Positions 13,672 to 15,433 of a stretch of 15,433 nucleotides of DNA are shown here, piece by piece. A model generated the notes under the pieces. It searched no databases. It worked only from the letters and a program-made list of their open reading frames with translations, and was not told the origin of the DNA. Each line of letters opens with the position of its first letter. Position 1 is the stretch's first letter. Made by a program: the position numbers and the translations under genes. This stretch comes from Ruthenibacterium lactatiformans (GTDB lineage: Bacteria; Bacillota; Clostridia; Oscillospirales; Ruminococcaceae), in the NCBI RefSeq assembly GCF_000949455.1, contig NZ_JXXK01000049.1, forward strand, positions 1 through 15,433. Reading direction: 5' to 3'.

Positions 13672-14646
13672 TCACCGGGGAACCGTTTCCACTGATTGGC
13701 CTTCTACCACCTCCGGTACTACCAACTCACAAATCCGCTTCTGGCTGCCATCCAATCGGTCCAGAAGAGTCTTGGCAAGGCGTTCACCAATCTCGTAGAC
13801 TGGCTGGCGTACCGTGGTCACATGAGGGGTACACAACAAGTGATGACCCAATCCGTCAAATCCCGCCAATGAAAAATCCTCCGGCACGCGAAGGCCCATC
13901 TCCGCGGCGGCCTTGCACACGCCAATGGCCATAGTGTCGGTTGCACAGAAAATCGCAGTGCATCGGGTGGTGGCCAAAAGTTTCTTGGCGGCGCTACAGC
14001 CGCCCTCCACACTGTTTTCTGCCTGGATGACAAGCGTAGGATCCACCGGAATACCGGCATCTTCTATGGCACACTCATATCCGGCATATCGATCCGCCGT
14101 GTAGTCCTTGTTTTCTAGTACGTTGATCATTCCAATGCGGCAGTGGCCCGCCTTGATTAACCGATCTACCACGTTTTTCGCGCCTCTGATGTTATCCACA
14201 TCAATGCAGTCTACATCCTGCAGCTCCGTGTGGCCAAACAGGGTGATGGGCCGAGAACGCTGGCTTGCGTATTCGTGAAATTCCAGGATTTCGTTTTTCA
14301 AAAGTCCCGTCACAATATATCCATCGCAAAAATGTTCCCGTGAACGATCGCGGAGAATGAGAAAGGAGTACATCCGCCTGCTGAGTACATTGCTGATTCC
14401 AGCGATAAAGTGCATCACGAAAGGGTTGCTAAGGTCTATACTTTCCGGTACGAAAACATCGATAATGCCACTACGCTTGGCCACTAAATTTTTTGCTGCC
14501 ACATTAGGTATGTACTGCAGAGAAGACATCACCCGCCGCACCCGTTCGCATGTTTCAGCTTTGACCTTCTCAGGCGTATTGATTACGCGGGACACAGTGA
14601 TGGGTGACACCTGCGCTTTACGCGCTACATCTTTCAATGTTGACAT
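13672..14646 (-). CDS. LacI-family transcriptional regulator of the GH30 operon
   Basis: The 324-residue protein has the LacI helix-turn-helix at residues 3-25 (LKDVARKAQVSPITVSRVIN), a hinge helix around YIPNVAAKNLVAKRS, and a periplasmic-binding-protein-like sensor domain ending with the usual AIFCATDTMAIGV, DFSLAGFDG and TTVRQPVYEIGE segments. It probably represses the operon until a sugar released by the hydrolases binds. Compared with typical members, the segment between SFLILRD and DGYIVTG is about 15 residues short, removing a helix near the effector cleft. ATG 14646 has GAGGA eight to nine bases upstream. The gene is first in the operon, and operator-like sites at 14663-14678 and 14758-14773 suggest autoregulation. 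Confidence 0.88.
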   Translation of the reverse strand: MSTLKDVARKAQVSPITVSRVINTPEKVKAETCERVRRVMSSLQYIPNVAAKNLVAKRSGIIDVFVPESIDLSNPFVMHFIAGISNVLSRRMYSFLILRDRSREHFCDGYIVTGLLKNEILEFHEYASQRSRPITLFGHTELQDVDCIDVDNIRGAKNVVDRLIKAGHCRIGMINVLENKDYTADRYAGYECAIEDAGIPVDPTLVIQAENSVEGGCSAAKKLLATTRCTAIFCATDTMAIGVCKAAAEMGLRVPEDFSLAGFDGLGHHLLCTPHVTTVRQPVYEIGERLAKTLLDRLDGSQKRICELVVPEVVEGQSVETVPR

Positions 14647-14662
14647 GATTCATTTCCTCAAA

Positions 14663-14678
14663 ATGTTATCGTTATCAT
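14663..14678. promoter_or_regulatory. LacI-type operator candidate, proximal site
   Basis: ATGTTATCGTTATCAT lies just downstream of the predicted -10 box, 17 bases before lacI. Read on the minus strand its core TGATAACGATAACA matches 13 of 14 positions of the LacI/CcpA-type consensus TGWAANCGNTNWCA, with the central CG. It is 14/16 identical to the distal site. A bound repressor here would block transcription. Confidence 0.6.
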
Positions 14679-14688
14679 TTCTGTTTAT

Positions 14689-14717
14689 ACGATAGCATAT
14701 GTTCTACACCTTTTCAA
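14689..14717 (-). promoter_or_regulatory. Probable promoter of lacI and the GH30 operon
   Basis: On the minus strand TTGAAA (14717-14712) is followed after 17 bases by TATCGT (14694-14689), a moderate -35/-10 pair. The predicted start would fall just before the proximal operator. The -35 overlaps a cre-like site. Alternatives with TATGCT or TATAAA have worse spacing. Confidence 0.5.
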
Positions 14718-14726
14718 TCGGTTTCA
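14713..14726. promoter_or_regulatory. cre-like site (CcpA or LacI operator) over the -35 box
   Basis: On the minus strand TGAAACCGATTGAA matches 12 of 14 positions of the catabolite-responsive element consensus, including TGAAA and the central CG. It overlaps the -35 box, where CcpA binding would repress when preferred sugars are present. With 12/14 it could be chance in AT-rich DNA. Confidence 0.4.
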
Positions 14727-14757
14727 TCATTTTGAGAGCATTTTCTATAAGGGCGTT

Positions 14758-14773
14758 ATGATATTGTTATCAT
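14758..14773. promoter_or_regulatory. LacI-type operator candidate, distal site
   Basis: ATGATATTGTTATCAT has perfect 6-bp arms (ATGATA and TATCAT) around a 4-base centre. It is 95 bases from the proximal site, centre to centre, close to nine helical turns, so a tetrameric or dimer-of-dimers repressor could loop the DNA across the promoter. Confidence 0.55.
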
Positions 14774-15020
14774 TTTGCGGAAAAATGCACAAATACAAGT
14801 GTGCTAATTAAATCTTTTTGGTTTTATGGGATCATATTGATTCCGAAGCCGAAGGGTCTTAATCAACTTTCAACTTGATTGATATTATAACTTAAACACC
14901 TGTTTTCTAAGCTTCTCAAGCGTGCGGTATAAGCTGTCAAGACCTATGCACAACCCAAAATGCTTCTTATCGGTTCCGCCAGTTTTTTGCAAAAAATTTT
15001 TCATAAACAAATTTTGTAAA
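14774..15020. other. AT-rich intergenic region between the divergent lacI and right-flank gene
   Basis: No convincing gene. A minus-strand frame (14885-15133) ends in a protein-like stretch (GLDSLYRTLEKLRKQVFKL) but has no ribosome site at any start and crosses the predicted plus-strand promoter and leader. It could be the relic of a gene end. No att-like direct repeats shared with the left operon boundary were noticed. Confidence 0.4.
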
Positions 15021-15049
15021 TGCACAACCAGAGAATTTTGGTGTACAAT
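15021..15049 (+). promoter_or_regulatory. Possible promoter of the right-flank leader
   Basis: TACAAT (15044-15049) is a good -10 box; TGCACA (15021-15026), 17 bases upstream, is a weak -35 (4 of 6). A transcript starting near 15056 would cover the hairpins and terminator that follow. Confidence 0.4.
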
Positions 15050-15055
15050 AGACTT

Positions 15056-15195
15056 ATTCTTTAAGGTAAGAGTTATTTTCAGGTAGGAGTTTCGCAGAGA
15101 CGGATGCGCCGTTCTGCGCCTGTCTGAGTACAACTATGCCTTTTAGAACCGCAAGCCATACTGATGCCCTGTTAGGGTGCCGGTATGGCTTTTTT
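15056..15195 (+). promoter_or_regulatory. Structured leader RNA with attenuator-like layout
   Basis: Between the probable promoter and the next gene two hairpins can form. The first pairs AGACGG (15098-15103) and GCGC (15106-15109) with GCGC (15116-15119) and CTGTCT (15120-15125), with a two-base bulge and a CGTTCT loop. The second is a terminator at 15155-15195. A terminator placed before a gene with its own strong ribosome site suggests conditional readthrough. I do not recognise a known riboswitch class. Confidence 0.5.
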
Positions 15196-15231
15196 ATTTA
15201 CCATCCGATAAGGAGGACTTTGTATGAGTGA
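15136..15231 (+). CDS. Small reading frame through the leader terminator, possible leader peptide
   Basis: ATG 15136 opens 31 codons (MPFRTASHTDALLGC at the start) that run through the whole terminator hairpin and its T-run and stop at TGA 15229-15231, overlapping the downstream ATG at 15224 by 8 bases. A ribosome translating it would melt the terminator and deliver termination next to the AGGAGG of the next gene. There is no clear ribosome site for it, so it may be untranslated; the overlap is what makes it notable. Confidence 0.3.
   Translation: MPFRTASHTDALLGCRYGFFIYHPIRRTLYE
15155..15196 (+). terminator. Rho-independent terminator/attenuator upstream of the right-flank gene
   Basis: Arms 15155-15170 and 15174-15189 pair over 16 positions (outer GCCATAC with GTATGGC and inner CCCT with AGGG perfect, G-U pairs and one mismatch between) around a GTT loop, followed by six T at 15190-15195. 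It ends 28 bases before the next start codon. Confidence 0.75.
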
Positions 15232-15433
15232 TTTATTCGACGATCTGGACTTTGAAATGCTCGGCGGGGACTTTGAGGATCCGTTCGAGAACGAGCCTGT
15301 GGACCCCGTGCCACCTCCCGTTCCCGGTATGCCTAACGCAGGGCATCAGCCTATGCAGCATCCGGAAGCCGCTGCGCAAAAGGCTTCTGAAGTTGGTTGT
15401 ACTGATGATCCGGCACAGCAGCCCATCTCTGAT
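15224..15433 (+). CDS. 5' end of an acidic, proline-rich protein, probably mobile-element encoded (continues beyond window)
   Basis: ATG 15224 has a perfect AGGAGG seven bases upstream, one of the strongest sites in the window. The 70 visible residues open with an acidic amphipathic stretch (MSDLFDDLDFEMLGGDFEDP) and continue as Pro-, Gln- and Ala-rich linker (VDPVPPPVPGM), with no signal peptide, membrane segment or domain. Such acidic heads with Pro-rich linkers precede larger cytosolic proteins in Clostridia conjugative elements, but the functional part lies outside the window, so no product can be named. Expression is probably controlled by the leader and terminator just upstream. Confidence 0.65.
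   Translation, partial: MSDLFDDLDFEMLGGDFEDPFENEPVDPVPPPVPGMPNAGHQPMQHPEAAAQKASEVGCTDDPAQQPISD

Larger units (their letters stand above)
5262..14646 (-). other. Glycan-utilisation operon: lacI, binding protein, two permeases, three GH30 hydrolases
   Basis: Seven genes run in one direction with gaps of 70, 65, -8, 14, 16 and 21 bases, so one transcript from the promoter before lacI is likely. The set has everything a Gram-positive polysaccharide-utilisation locus needs (regulator, capture protein, transport channel, one secreted and two cytosolic hydrolases) except the transporter ATPase. All three hydrolases belong to one family, GH30, which is unusual and points to a single linkage type as target. 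No separate promoter was seen inside the operon. Confidence 0.8.

Noticed and set aside
14885..15133. Minus-strand 82-codon frame beside the leader
   Set aside because: No ribosome site, and it overlaps a plausible plus-strand promoter and leader; only its end looks protein-like.
1..15433. tRNA, rRNA or CRISPR features
   Set aside because: No cloverleaf ending in CCA, rRNA-like segment or spaced direct repeats were seen on reading either strand.

Overview
The window looks like a low-to-mid GC Gram-positive gut Clostridia genome, most likely Oscillospiraceae/Ruminococcaceae-like. The reasons are strong AGGAGG-type ribosome sites, a Ser/Thr/Ala-rich lipoprotein linker after an LAAC lipobox, a LacI-controlled sugar ABC operon of Firmicutes type, and flanking genes resembling Clostridia integrative conjugative elements (ICEs). 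This placement is inferred from sequence style; no database was searched.

Left flank (1-5141). A 5'-truncated membrane protein tail overlaps a secreted Ser-rich protein by ATGA. Then come a lone Gp49/HigB-type toxin gene, a surface protein gene broken by an in-frame TAG, about 480 bp with no recognisable gene, and a conserved ICE-type hypothetical gene also broken by an in-frame stop. A complete RelB/DinJ-ParE/RelE toxin-antitoxin operon follows, with a clear promoter, a 12-bp palindrome and a terminator. Two short overlapping minus-strand reading frames close the flank; they may be one frameshifted gene with a Spo0E-like segment. The flank reads as decaying mobile-element DNA.

Central region (5262-14646, all on the minus strand). 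This is one compact glycan-utilisation operon. In transcription order it holds a LacI-family regulator, a lipoprotein solute-binding protein, a strong intra-operon terminator hairpin, two CUT1-type permeases overlapping by 8 bp, and three consecutive glycoside hydrolase family 30 (GH30) enzymes. The first two GH30 proteins have no signal peptide and should be cytosolic. The third has a signal peptide and two C-terminal beta-sandwich, carbohydrate-binding-like modules, so it should be secreted. There is no transporter ATPase, so a shared ATPase elsewhere is expected. The model is: the secreted GH30 cuts a polysaccharide outside, the ABC transporter imports oligosaccharides, and two different cytosolic GH30 enzymes finish the breakdown. 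The substrate cannot be fixed from sequence; GH30 activities include beta-1,6-glucan, beta-1,6-galactan, beta-glucoside and xylan hydrolysis. Upstream of lacI are a promoter and three LacI/CcpA-like operator sites.

Right flank (14774-15433, plus strand). An intergenic stretch leads to a probable promoter, a structured leader with two hairpins (the second a Rho-independent terminator), a 31-codon reading frame running through that terminator, and the 5' end of an acidic, proline-rich open reading frame of probable mobile-element origin. The sugar operon therefore sits between mobile-element-like segments and may be cargo.
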